Position numbers and translations under genes: made by a program | DNA from: RUG14300 sp964391805 | GTDB lineage: Bacteria; Bacillota; Clostridia; Christensenellales; CAG-1252 | DNA length: 15,024 nt | Assembly: GCA_964391805.1 (NCBI GenBank) | Contig: CAYMNK010000021.1 | Span: forward strand, 1 to 15,024 | Direction: 5' to 3' | Part shown: positions 1 to 7,539 of the stretch, piece by piece | How the letters are laid out: the number at the start of each line of letters is the position of its first letter | How positions within the stretch are numbered: the first letter of the stretch is position 1 | The notes under the pieces: generated by a model | Databases searched by the model: none | The model's input: only the letters and a program-made list of their open reading frames with translations | What the model was told of the DNA's origin: nothing

Positions 1-52
1 ACCCATAAAAATATGCACCTCCAAAAGTGTCTAACTTTTAGGGTGCATATCA
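1..52 (-). mobile_element. Probable terminal end of an IS3-type insertion sequence, continuing off the left edge
   Basis: Read on the minus strand, the stretch begins TGATATGCACCCTAAAAG, then GTTAGACAC, and then a near-inverted copy, CTTTTGGAGGTGCATAT. The arms ATATGCACC (11-19) and GGTGCATAT (42-50) are perfect inverses. GGAGGTG is followed by ATGGGT at the very edge (6 to 1), which looks like a ribosome binding site and start codon for a first transposase ORF. From memory, GTTAGACAC/TTTTGG/GGTGCA ends are common in IS3-family elements of Bacillota; no database was consulted. The TGA at 52-50 that stops the neighbouring restriction gene coincides with the first bases of this end. An alternative reading is a rho-independent terminator, since the hairpin is followed by TTTTT. 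Confidence 0.5.
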
Positions 53-454
53 ATCATCAGAATTTATTTTATAAAACCATATTTCACCGTCAATAATACC
101 ATTAGGCACAAAATCAGCAAAATATAGTAAATCCCAAGTAGATGTAGGACCAAAGGATGTACAATCGGTTTTTATAGATGCAGACTTTACTTGAACTCCT
201 TCGCCAGTCGCTTTTATTACGCAATCATAAGAATGTGCTGTTGCATTTGTTCTAACGGCATCAAATGCAATGCAAAATACTGCTTCGCTAAAAACATCAG
301 GAATATTTAGATTTCTTCCGCCTAATGCTTTTAAATCTGCATTAATGTTTAACCATTTTTGAAATATTAATTTTAATTGCTCAAAATCTTGAGAATCAAA
401 TTCATCGCCATAAACTTTTGTTCCGTCTTTTAGTTGAATAAGCGTTTTTCTCAT
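50..454 (-). CDS. Bsp6I-like type II restriction endonuclease, C-terminally truncated
   Basis: A 134-residue protein resembling the Bsp6I family of type II restriction enzymes (Bsp6I cuts GC^NGC). The resemblance is recognised from memory in the blocks LGGRNLNIPDVFSEAVF (44-60), DAVRTN (65-70), YDCV (76-79), GVQVKSASI (86-94) and TSFGPTSTWDLLYFADF (99-115). D77 with Q88-x-K90 fits a PD-(D/E)xK nuclease core, with Q in place of the acidic residue. Bsp6I itself is longer, about 170 residues. This copy stops at a TGA that lies at the start of the IS-like end, so about 40 residues are probably missing and the enzyme may be dead. An AAGGAG ribosome binding site (464-469) lies 9 nt before the ATG. 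A controller-type XRE gene sits 223 bp upstream on the same strand; no methyltransferase is visible. The cleavage site cannot be inferred. Confidence 0.68.
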   Translation of the reverse strand: MRKTLIQLKDGTKVYGDEFDSQDFEQLKLIFQKWLNINADLKALGGRNLNIPDVFSEAVFCIAFDAVRTNATAHSYDCVIKATGEGVQVKSASIKTDCTSFGPTSTWDLLYFADFVPNGIIDGEIWFYKINSDD

Positions 455-677
455 TAGTTTTTTCTCCTTTATTTATCCTCTTTAATTATATTGAAAAGTA
501 TTTTTTACTCAGCTCTTTTATCAGGGATTTTTTAACTAAGTCTTTTTGTAAAAAAATACTCGCCTGATTTGGTCCCATCTCGATTAAGTTTAATAAATTT
601 AATTTGATAAATACAATCTTTCTTTATAAGCGTATTATTGAATTTTCAGTCTTTTGTTATACTCATATACCAACCTA

Positions 678-881
678 TTAAAAATCAAAAAATTCGCTTA
701 AAGAAATTTCTAGCGCAAATACTATTTTTTCTAATGTAACTATCGAGATATTACGTTTTCCGACTTCAAGGCTTGCGATATATGTTCTATGTATTCCTGC
801 TTTGTCTGCTAATTCTTCTTGAGTTATGCTTAATTTGTGACGTAATTCTTTAATTCGTTTACCGACTTTTTCTTTAATCAT
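678..881 (-). CDS. XRE-family DNA-binding protein, probable restriction-modification controller (C) protein
   Basis: A 67-residue single-domain helix-turn-helix protein. The XRE fold spans about residues 5-64: GKRIKELRHKLSITQEELADK (helices 1-2), then the recognition helix AGIHRTYIASLE and the dimer-side helices VGKRNISIVTLEKIVFAL. The HRTYI...E.G.RN.S pattern is typical of C proteins, which first activate and later repress their own promoter and time the expression of the restriction gene. A strong AGGAGG ribosome binding site lies just before the ATG, and a perfect-spacing promoter with a flanking dyad lies upstream. The next gene downstream on the same strand is the Bsp6I-like nuclease, the usual C-then-R order. 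It could instead be a phage- or plasmid-type repressor; the neighbourhood favours a C protein. Confidence 0.75.
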   Translation of the reverse strand: MIKEKVGKRIKELRHKLSITQEELADKAGIHRTYIASLEVGKRNISIVTLEKIVFALEISLSEFFDF

Positions 882-907
882 AAAAACCTCCTATCAAATA
901 TAAAATA

Positions 908-936
908 ATTATACCCATTTGTTACTCTTTTCTCAA
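908..936 (-). promoter_or_regulatory. Sigma-A promoter of the C-type regulator gene
   Basis: On the minus strand, TTGAGA (936-931), a 17-bp spacer and a perfect TATAAT (913-908). The predicted start of transcription is near 901, giving a 5' leader of about 20 nt that holds the AGGAGG site. Confidence 0.8.
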
Positions 937-952
937 CATTCAATGAGTAACA
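920..952. promoter_or_regulatory. Putative operator: 8-bp inverted repeat straddling the -35 box
   Basis: TGTTACTC (920-927) and GAGTAACA (945-952) are perfect inverted repeats with a 17-bp spacer, so the arms are 25 bp apart centre to centre. One arm lies between the -35 and -10 boxes and the other just upstream of -35. That is where a controller protein could repress from the inner site and activate from the outer one. This is inferred from position and symmetry; no binding data exist. Confidence 0.6.
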
Positions 953-1143
953 TTTTTAAAGGAGAATCGGTTGTAAATCATTAATTTGAAATTTTCTCGT
1001 GTTCTTGTCTTGAATAAGCAAAAAAAACAGCAAACTATCCTTACTTTTACTAACTATATTGAGATTAAGGTGCTATATGGATTAACTTGTACACTTGAAA
1101 AGTATATAGGTAATAATTTATTCCTTAAGTTTTTTGATTTTTC

Positions 1144-2637
1144 TTAAATTATAAACGCTAAGGTTATTAGAGATGCGGAGAGTAATCCCTTTTTTAGATA
1201 ATTTAGAGAGCAATAATCAGAAAATATTAAAAGTGCGGAGTACCACAATGCTAAACTGCCTTCGGAAAATGTAAGTGATAGTGATAAATTGAGTGAAGCA
1301 AGGGCGTTTGCTATATACGAAGAAAGTAAAACGATATACCTTGCCATTATGGCAAAAGGTTTAACTAAAAATGTCAGTCCGGCAATAGGCATGCAAATAA
1401 ATGTAAGTACATACGCTACACTCGTTAACGGTATGATAAAGAAACTACCGGCTATTGCTATTGGCGAAAATGACGAAAAGAAATATGCACCGAGTGGAAT
1501 TAACGATATCGTTATGGATAAATTGAGCATTAACGCTTCACCGGTTTTTCTAAATCTACCGAGTGATTCTACCGTTCGTTTCATTATCGGATATATCAAA
1601 TATGCACCGAGAACTGCGCCGTAACTTAGTAAGAAACTCATATCACCCAACCATACCGGTTTAGCGATAAGCGAAATCAAAGCAGAAAAGCACAATATGG
1701 ATATTTTATCGGGGCAAGCCTTGTAATTTGTTAGAAAACTTGCCGTTAAAAACATAATGGAGGCTCTCAAAACGGATGGAGAAAAATTACATAGATAGGC
1801 ATAAAATCCGAATACAGGAAGAAGCACAAAGGGCGTTGCCTTAGCTGGTATACGCAACTTTTTACATATAAATGTCAATACCGAACTTAAAACTCCGATA
1901 TGAAGTCCAGATACGGCGAAGACGTGTGCAACACCGATTGCAGTAAAGTTGGTTTTGATATCATAATCGAGATATTCCGATTCACCGAACATTATACTCA
2001 TTAAGTAGTTTGCAGTATCGTTATCGGTAGTTTTTATAAAGGCATCCTTTATATATGATACGATTGTATTTCTCGGTGACCGGTATGATGTGAATTCATT
2101 TTGATAAAAACTAACATCCATTTCATAATAAACGCCTTTAGCAATTCTATGTAACTGATACGAGTCCGTTATTTGAAATGTATCCAACGTCCCCGCAAAC
2201 CCTATATAATCACCGACACTAACATCTATATCGGTAACTAAAATACTTCCGTTAAGCGATTTTCCCTCTAAAACAACGTCACCTATTATTATTTGACCGC
2301 TATTCGATACCGACTCGACAACGCCTAACCCGCTATAATATCCAGATTCGAGATAATCATATTTTTCAAAACAATAAAGATAAACATATCCCTCGAAAGA
2401 TAAAACTATAGCGACTATGCATGCGATTATTAACCTTTTATCAAAAACTCCGAAGAAGCCAAAGATTAATATTACCGTAGCAAGAGTTAAATATATCCAT
2501 ACAATATATCTATACCAGAAAAACCATGCAACTAATCCCATAACGAAGAATAACAGAATGGTAGGCAAAGGTCTTACCACAAAAATTCTCGACTTACCGC
2601 CGTTCCGTTTTAAATCGTATATGATATTATTTTCCAT
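1144..2637 (-). CDS. comEC: ComEC/Rec2-type competence DNA channel, lacking the C-terminal lactamase domain
   Basis: A polytopic membrane protein of about 497 residues, using the ATG at 2637; a TTG at 2646 would add three. An N-terminal pair of membrane helices (about 25-85) precedes an OB-like DUF4131 region (about 100-180). The competence domain begins near residue 230 and includes GVAHVFAVSGLHIG, SPSVLRASIMF and DMSFLLSYGAVLG, all hallmarks of ComEC. ComEC forms the inner-membrane pore for single-stranded DNA uptake. Family members usually run to 700-800 residues and end in a metallo-beta-lactamase-like domain opening with a FLDVGQGD-type motif. Here the frame stops at TAA (1146-1144) just before that domain should start, next to the restriction patch. 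No clear ribosome binding site is seen. A terminator separates it from the upstream operon. It may be a truncated, inactive gene or one half of a split ComEC. Confidence 0.85.
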   Translation of the reverse strand: MENNIIYDLKRNGGKSRIFVVRPLPTILLFFVMGLVAWFFWYRYIVWIYLTLATVILIFGFFGVFDKRLIIACIVAIVLSFEGYVYLYCFEKYDYLESGYYSGLGVVESVSNSGQIIIGDVVLEGKSLNGSILVTDIDVSVGDYIGFAGTLDTFQITDSYQLHRIAKGVYYEMDVSFYQNEFTSYRSPRNTIVSYIKDAFIKTTDNDTANYLMSIMFGESEYLDYDIKTNFTAIGVAHVFAVSGLHIGVLSSVLTFICKKLRIPAKATPFVLLPVFGFYAYLCNFSPSVLRASIMFLTASFLTNYKACPDKISILCFSALISLIAKPVWLGDMSFLLSYGAVLGAYLIYPIMKRTVESLGRFRKTGEALMLNLSITISLIPLGAYFFSSFSPIAIAGSFFIIPLTSVAYVLTFICMPIAGLTFLVKPFAIMARYIVLLSSYIANALASLNLSLSLTFSEGSLALWYSALLIFSDYCSLNYLKKGLLSASLITLAFII

Positions 2638-2668
2638 TTTGTACAAAGTTTATCGATACGTATATAAA

Positions 2669-2715
2669 AATTCGGAACAATTCTAACTATTGTTATAAAA
2701 GAATTGCTCCGAATT
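2669..2715 (-). terminator. Rho-independent terminator after the FTR-like gene
   Basis: The arms 2669-2683 (AATTCGGAACAATTC) and 2701-2715 (GAATTGCTCCGAATT) pair with one mismatch around a 17-nt loop. On the minus strand the stem is followed by TTTTTATAT. It begins 2 bases past the stop codon of the FTR-like gene and closes the operon. Confidence 0.7.
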
Positions 2716-2717
2716 AA

Positions 2718-2915
2718 TTATTTTTCTTTATAATATAGCATGCAATGGCAGTACCCAACGAAACTATCGTCTTTGATTTGATCGCGGAATTCCTTACACA
2801 TACATTTAGTATCCTCGTTGTGAACTAATCTACAAGGACAATAACCGCCGTTTTCTTTTATTTTGTTTTTCAATGATTCAACGATTTCTTTATCGGGATT
2901 CAATAATATTTTCAT
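2718..2915 (-). CDS. Ferredoxin-thioredoxin reductase catalytic-chain-like protein
   Basis: A 65-residue soluble protein with three CxC pairs: C26-P-C28, C38-M-C40 and C56-H-C58. This matches the signature of the ferredoxin:thioredoxin reductase catalytic (beta) chain, in which four cysteines hold a [4Fe-4S] cluster and two form the redox-active disulfide; the CHC pair is characteristic. Plant and cyanobacterial chains are longer (about 110 residues). Short versions occur in anaerobes and probably pass electrons from ferredoxin to thioredoxin-like partners. An AAGGAGA site precedes the ATG. It lies 22 bp after the CitG-like gene and is last in the operon. The partner protein is not visible, and the physiological electron acceptor is unknown. 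Confidence 0.78.
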   Translation of the reverse strand: MKILLNPDKEIVESLKNKIKENGGYCPCRLVHNEDTKCMCKEFRDQIKDDSFVGYCHCMLYYKEK

Positions 2916-2937
2916 AATTATCTCCTTGTATTTTTTA

Positions 2938-3735
2938 TTAACCGAATATTTTATATGCCAATATCGTAAGAATTAAAAGATCGCCTGCTCCGCCTGTTGA
3001 AAGCGATGTTCTTGCGAAATAGGAACACATAGCATCGAGATTTTCGTCGTTATAGTTATTGTAAACATAATCTGCAATTGTCTTTGCGTCCGCAACTAAC
3101 GAGCATTGACGGGTATACATACAGGTGTCATCGATTGTCGCAATAAGTTTCAATAAAACTTTTTTGTTTACGTCGGCTTTATCTAATCCCGTTTTTATAA
3201 GTTCTCTATATAAAGGAAGTGCCGTATCGAATACTGTTTTATATCCCGATTGAGCTTCAGATAACGCACCGCCCACATCGAAACTTTCCCTTACTATTGC
3301 GCCCTTTGTTTCCCTTTCGGGTTTAATGAATGATGATAGTGTGGCAATTTCCTTTGATAGCGTTTTTTCCGTTATTTCCACTCCGTTTGCTTGAAGCCTA
3401 AAATAACACGATGCAAATAGAGCAGTTGCAAAAAGTGTACCTTTTAGCACGTTAGTTTTTTCGCATGCTTCCAAAAGGTCTTTTTCGGCGCTTGCACCGG
3501 TCTGTCTAATAACGGCAATGGCTTTTTCAGGTTCTAATTCCGCAGTAACAGTTCCCGAATATGCTATAGTCAATAAATGCAAATTGATTACCGTTAAACC
3601 TCTCAGCATTAAAGGATAGTCCATATCTACATGCGCAGAGGGGCCTGTTGGAGATACTAAGCCGGGTTTTTTATCGGTAGCAAGTTGCTCCATTATGCTT
3701 TGTTTTGCTTTTTCTACAAATTCAATAATTTCCAT
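2938..3735 (-). CDS. CitG/MdcB-family triphosphoribosyl-dephospho-CoA synthase-like protein
   Basis: 265 residues, about the usual length for the CitG family, which joins dephospho-CoA and ATP to make the precursor of the prosthetic group of citrate lyase or malonate decarboxylase. Family blocks visible are KKPGLVSPTGPSAHVDMD (22-39), TNVLKG (94-99, in place of the common NTHKG), GALSEAQSGY (156-165), DDTCMYTR (202-209) and LSTGGAGDLL (245-254). It is all-helical with no signal peptide, so cytoplasmic. No citrate lyase (citDEF), citX or malonate decarboxylase gene is near. The NTHKG histidine is missing, so the substrate may differ from the classical one. It follows ricT after 39 bp, without a clear ribosome binding site, and precedes the FTR-like gene. 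The family call is firm; the exact reaction is not. Confidence 0.82.
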   Translation of the reverse strand: MEIIEFVEKAKQSIMEQLATDKKPGLVSPTGPSAHVDMDYPLMLRGLTVINLHLLTIAYSGTVTAELEPEKAIAVIRQTGASAEKDLLEACEKTNVLKGTLFATALFASCYFRLQANGVEITEKTLSKEIATLSSFIKPERETKGAIVRESFDVGGALSEAQSGYKTVFDTALPLYRELIKTGLDKADVNKKVLLKLIATIDDTCMYTRQCSLVADAKTIADYVYNNYNDENLDAMCSYFARTSLSTGGAGDLLILTILAYKIFG

Positions 3736-3774
3736 AAACGTTTTATTGAAAAATGCTTACATTTTGTTATCAAA

Positions 3775-4653
3775 TTACTCGTTATCCTCGATAATTTCGC
3801 TTTCGTCGTCATCTTCATCCTCTATCGAATCATCATTATCATCGTTTTGAGTTTGTAATTCTGATAGATTGTAGCGGTTATAAGAATAATCGCCTTCGCC
3901 CTTGAATATTTTGACGACAACATCTTTACGAAGCATGTCGAGTTGTTCTACCGTTCCTTCGCCGTCGGGAGTTTGTATTTTAGAGTGCAACTTGGGCATT
4001 TGTTTCGAGGTTTCGATATAATAATCGCTCTCGTATTTTAAACAACACATCAATTTACCGCACATTCCGCTGATTTTAGTCGGATTTAGTGACAAACCCT
4101 GTACTTTAGCCATTTTTATGGTAACCTTCTCGTAATCTTGTAAATATGTTGTACAGCAACACGGACGACCGCACGGAGCCATAGAACCGCGCATTTTAAT
4201 ATCGTCTCTCTCGTAAATTTGTCTAAGTTCGATTCTTGCCTTAAGTGCACCAGCAAGATCTTTGACTAACTCTCTAAAATCTATTCTGCCGTCGGCTGTG
4301 AAATAAACGGTAACTTTTTTACCGTCAAAAGAATATTCGCAGTCTACTACTTTGAGTTTTAATCCGTGTTTTTCGGCTTTTTCGACGGTAATTTTCATCG
4401 CTTCTGTTCTTTGAGTTTGAAGTTTAAGAACCTGCCTTTTATCCTTTTCGGTTGCTTTACGGATGATTGGTTTTAACTCGTGAGTTATTTCGCTATTATC
4501 GATTTCTTTATTTGCAATAGAGACCGTTCCGAACTCCACACCTTTAGCGGTTTCGACAATGACATTATCGCCTTCGACAAAAATTTCATCGAGAGGGTCG
4601 AAGTAATATGATTTAGAACCGTTTTTAAATTTTACGCCAATTATTTTTTGCAT
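3775..4653 (-). CDS. ricT: PSP1-domain protein RicT (YaaT), RNase Y complex subunit
   Basis: 292 residues. The PSP1 core runs to about residue 225 and carries the Cys-rich centre C161-GRP-C165-C166-C167 and GM-C198-GKLM-C203-C204. In Bacillus subtilis, RicT with RicA and RicF forms an Fe-S complex that steers RNase Y mRNA processing and affects competence and sporulation; these cysteines are the likely cluster ligands. The last 20 or so residues are an acidic, disordered D/E-rich tail. Its ATG lies inside the 3' end of holB (13-bp overlap) with a GAGGA site just upstream, indicating translational coupling. The holB-ricT order is the same as in B. subtilis and many clostridia. No ricA or ricF is in the window. 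Confidence 0.92.
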   Translation of the reverse strand: MQKIIGVKFKNGSKSYYFDPLDEIFVEGDNVIVETAKGVEFGTVSIANKEIDNSEITHELKPIIRKATEKDKRQVLKLQTQRTEAMKITVEKAEKHGLKLKVVDCEYSFDGKKVTVYFTADGRIDFRELVKDLAGALKARIELRQIYERDDIKMRGSMAPCGRPCCCTTYLQDYEKVTIKMAKVQGLSLNPTKISGMCGKLMCCLKYESDYYIETSKQMPKLHSKIQTPDGEGTVEQLDMLRKDVVVKIFKGEGDYSYNRYNLSELQTQNDDNDDSIEDEDDDESEIIEDNE

Positions 4654-5606
4654 TTGGATTTTTCCTCCGCTATTTTCAAAAGAAAACAGTCAATTATGTT
4701 GATATTATTTATATAACAAGTCGTTTTGTGTTTGGATAAACTAATCTCTTCCATTATCTCGGCAATTCCGGTAAGTGATATTGATTGGGCTAATTGATGA
4801 TATAAATCTACTAAGTCAACGAAAGTTACTGCCGATTCTATATCCGACTTAATATACAGTATGTCTTTGAATATAATTTCCGTCGTATCTAATGCCTTAG
4901 CGAGATCGGCGAACACTTTATTATTGAGATAGTTGGGTACATCCGAACTGGTTTTTATAGAATTATAAACATTGAGTAGTTCATATGCCTCGTTAATAAA
5001 GGATTCGTCTTCGCTTAAGCGTGACGCAATCGTTACCGATCCGTCCGCTATTCGCGCTATTCCATGTGAATTTGCAATACCTTTATGGTATAACCAGTTT
5101 TGCAACTCGCTTGCCGTAAACGGTGTTTGGGTAACCTTTTTTACCCTCGATAAAACTGTTGGAAGTATACCTATATTCGAAGCCGCGGTTAGAATAATGT
5201 GTACCCCCGTAGGTGGTTCTTCGAGCGTTTTTAAAAGTTTATTTTGGATTATGGTCGATTGAGTATTGAATGATTTGATGATAAAAAGTTTATCTCCGCC
5301 TTCAACAGGTGTAAGATAGGTGTTATCAATCATTTCGTTAAGTTGCTCGACGGTTACGTTTTCGCCCTCCGGGTTGACATAGGTAACGTCTGGTTTGACC
5401 ATATTCATAACTTTTTTACATTCGGTGCATTCCATACATGCTGTTTCACAATAAACACGCATTATGACAGCAGTCAATAGGTTATCGAGAGCAATCGCAT
5501 CGGTGGATAAAAGAAGATATGCATGCGAAAAAGAACTGCCGACATCTCTGTCGAATATTTTATACGCAGTCGTATTCTTAATGATTCTAATCAATCCCTT
5601 ATCCAT
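4641..5606 (-). CDS. holB: DNA polymerase III delta' subunit (clamp loader)
   Basis: 321 residues, the usual length. Delta' is the stator of the clamp loader that places the beta sliding clamp on primed DNA. A zinc-binding module is visible as C53, C57, C60 and C63. It is followed by the AAA+ core with KLFIIKSFNTQSTIIQNKLL and LLKTLEEPP (124-132), and SRVKK near 153 at the place of the SRC motif. The N-terminal region lacks a Walker A GxxGxGKT motif, as expected for delta', which does not hydrolyse ATP. C-terminal helices are poorly conserved. Only 2 bp separate it from the decarboxylase-like gene upstream, and it overlaps ricT downstream. The tmk, yaaQ and yaaR genes often found beside holB are absent here. 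Confidence 0.9.
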   Translation of the reverse strand: MDKGLIRIIKNTTAYKIFDRDVGSSFSHAYLLLSTDAIALDNLLTAVIMRVYCETACMECTECKKVMNMVKPDVTYVNPEGENVTVEQLNEMIDNTYLTPVEGGDKLFIIKSFNTQSTIIQNKLLKTLEEPPTGVHIILTAASNIGILPTVLSRVKKVTQTPFTASELQNWLYHKGIANSHGIARIADGSVTIASRLSEDESFINEAYELLNVYNSIKTSSDVPNYLNNKVFADLAKALDTTEIIFKDILYIKSDIESAVTFVDLVDLYHQLAQSISLTGIAEIMEEISLSKHKTTCYINNINIIDCFLLKIAEEKSKCKK

Positions 5607-5608
5607 AC

Positions 5609-6760
5609 CTATTTCAATCCGAAAATTCTTTGGGCATCACGTTGTAATATCTCAACAATTTCGGCGGTTATTATCTCTCCTTTTTTAATATATACTTTCC
5701 CGGGTGGATATAATCCGATATCCTTAGTTGCAATTGTGCCTATCAATTCCGATAAATCCCGTCCGTATTCGGGCAACGCAGAAGCATCGAGTGTTTCTAA
5801 TAGTTTCAACTTATTATAATTGAAAGGGGTGACGATTGCCACTAACAATCTATCTTCTACAAGTTCGAAATAAATGCCCGATTCTTGCGCTTTTCGAGCT
5901 ACGGCATAACCGTTAGTCGAAGGCGGAACCTCTATTACTAACCTCGTGAAATCGTCCGAATGAACCTTTTTAAAGCCGTACGGTAATTTAAGGTCATCTA
6001 TAGATTCTTTTATTTTTGAATACAGTTTTTCTCCGTTTTCTTGCATATATCCGCGAGCAAAATCCATAGAACACATTGTTAGGTATGACGGACTCGTGGT
6101 ATGCAATTTAGAACGGTAACGGAGAGCTTTTTCTAATAACTCATCGGAATTTGTTCTAAGTATTGCGCCACCTGTGTAAACAGGCAACGTTTTATGTAAA
6201 CCGTTAATTACGATATCCGCTTCCACTGTCACATTTTTAGGTAATAATGTACTATACGGATAATGTGCGCCGTGTGCTTCGTCCACAATTATAAACGCAT
6301 TGGGAAAGCTCTCTCGAATTTTTTCAACCGATATAATATTACCATAGTAATCGGGAGTTGTCAAAACTATGCCTTGACAATCCTTAGGAAGTATCTCGAC
6401 TGCCTCGAAATCGATATTAAATAATTCACACGCATTGACGATACTTTTGTGTGGAGTGCCTAATGAATATAATTTATTCACGTATTCTTTAGCTGTCAAT
6501 ATTGCACAAAAAATGGCTGTAGTAGCGCCCGATGTGAAATATAAACAATGTTTAGAACCATACGCATCGGCAGTTAAACGCTCGCTCTCGGCAATAACGC
6601 CGTTTGCATTATGTAAATTATCCGAGAAATCCAATTCGGTGATATCGAAGGGCGCCGATGAATATAGCGATGATAAATATGTTTCCCCGCTTACTCCCGG
6701 CATATGAAGCCTTACGCTTGGGTTATAGCCTATTACTGCATCGTATAGCGGTGTTTTCAT
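5609..6760 (-). CDS. Orn/Lys/Arg decarboxylase-like fold-type I PLP enzyme
   Basis: 383 residues from the ATG at 6760. This start is chosen because it makes an ATGA overlap with the upstream lipoprotein stop and has GGGAAG upstream. An in-frame start at 6832 would overlap that gene by 76 bp and add a non-homologous arginine-rich leader. Family marks are HMPGVSG (19-25), DNLHNANGVI (47-56), FTSGATTAI (75-83), VDEAHGAHYP (159-168) and the PLP lysine K190 in LHKTLP. Members decarboxylate basic amino acids, often arginine or lysine, for polyamine synthesis or acid resistance; YaaO near tmk-holB in Bacillus is a relative. At 383 residues it is shorter than the roughly 480 of YaaO, with a reduced C-terminal domain. 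The substrate cannot be read from the sequence. Confidence 0.85.
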   Translation of the reverse strand: MKTPLYDAVIGYNPSVRLHMPGVSGETYLSSLYSSAPFDITELDFSDNLHNANGVIAESERLTADAYGSKHCLYFTSGATTAIFCAILTAKEYVNKLYSLGTPHKSIVNACELFNIDFEAVEILPKDCQGIVLTTPDYYGNIISVEKIRESFPNAFIIVDEAHGAHYPYSTLLPKNVTVEADIVINGLHKTLPVYTGGAILRTNSDELLEKALRYRSKLHTTSPSYLTMCSMDFARGYMQENGEKLYSKIKESIDDLKLPYGFKKVHSDDFTRLVIEVPPSTNGYAVARKAQESGIYFELVEDRLLVAIVTPFNYNKLKLLETLDASALPEYGRDLSELIGTIATKDIGLYPPGKVYIKKGEIITAEIVEILQRDAQRIFGLK

Positions 6761-7533
6761 TCTTCCCATACCGCCCATAAAGAAAACGACATACCGCCTT
6801 CGAGAATTAAATCGATATCTATCGAGGTGCAAATTTTAGCAGATTCTAATGACGAACGATATTCCCAATGAGAGAAAACTTTACCTTCACAAGTAGCGGG
6901 AAGTAAATTAACGTTTCCCATCGTCACATCATAAACTTGAATATTAGGATTATCGGCATTTTTACAATTCATATACTCAATGGTATATTTGATCGGTTGA
7001 GGGCGGTATTCGAGCGTTAGGTCCCCTAAAACTTCTTTAGACACCGCGGTGGTGAAATATTCGTCTTCGCTATAATACCAATTACCCTCTTCTTTATATC
7101 CTTTACCGAGATTAGCTTGCGGTAATGCTACCCCCTCACCGTAAACATAGGAATTAGGTAATTCGCCGTTAAATTGATATTCATTGATATTTGTGTAGGA
7201 TATCGAATAAGTGTTAGGATATAAGCCGAGATAAAGCGTTAAATCTTCATCATAAATGGCGTTCATTACAAAGCGTTCGGTACAATCTTTGTCAATAAAC
7301 CAACCTAAAGAGTTACCTTCGGGAATATTTTCTAATTCAGGAACGGTGATGTCGATACTTTGTCCTACTTCGATTTCAAAAGCTTCGGGAACGGCGCAGT
7401 CATATCCATTGGCATCGAACGTAATAAAAATTTTCCTCACCTCGTCGACGGGATTATCATCCTTACAACCGACGCCGATGAAAGTTAATACGGCGATGTA
7501 AACTATTAATAGTACTGCAAATATCTTTTTCAT
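6757..7533 (-). CDS. Secreted lipoprotein with InlB-type beta repeats
   Basis: 258 residues. MKKIFAVLLIVYIAVLTFIGVGC is a short basic n-region and hydrophobic core ending in C23. The lipobox is weak, with GVG before the Cys instead of an L-A-G type, so lipidation is likely but not certain. The mature part has Listeria-Bacteroides InlB B-repeat (Flg_new) features: ITFDANGYDC, GWFIDKDCTE, YTIEYMN and FSHWEYR, ending in LWAVWEE. Such repeats are extracellular beta modules of unknown ligand. It is the first gene of the operon and its stop overlaps the next start as ATGA. There is no Shine-Dalgarno sequence, and the promoter's predicted transcription start falls at the ATG. Function is not recognised beyond a cell-surface lipoprotein. 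Confidence 0.8.
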   Translation of the reverse strand: MKKIFAVLLIVYIAVLTFIGVGCKDDNPVDEVRKIFITFDANGYDCAVPEAFEIEVGQSIDITVPELENIPEGNSLGWFIDKDCTERFVMNAIYDEDLTLYLGLYPNTYSISYTNINEYQFNGELPNSYVYGEGVALPQANLGKGYKEEGNWYYSEDEYFTTAVSKEVLGDLTLEYRPQPIKYTIEYMNCKNADNPNIQVYDVTMGNVNLLPATCEGKVFSHWEYRSSLESAKICTSIDIDLILEGGMSFSLWAVWEE

Positions 7534-7539
7534 AGGTTA

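Noticed and set aside
486..578. A 30-codon minus-strand ORF between the controller and the restriction gene
   Set aside because: No ribosome binding site, no recognisable family, and another frame over the same bases is equally open. It is not supported as a gene.
6761..6832. Upstream start for the decarboxylase-like gene adding 24 residues
   Set aside because: It would overlap the lipoprotein gene by 76 bp and add an Arg-rich leader without family similarity. The ATGA overlap start at 6760 is better.
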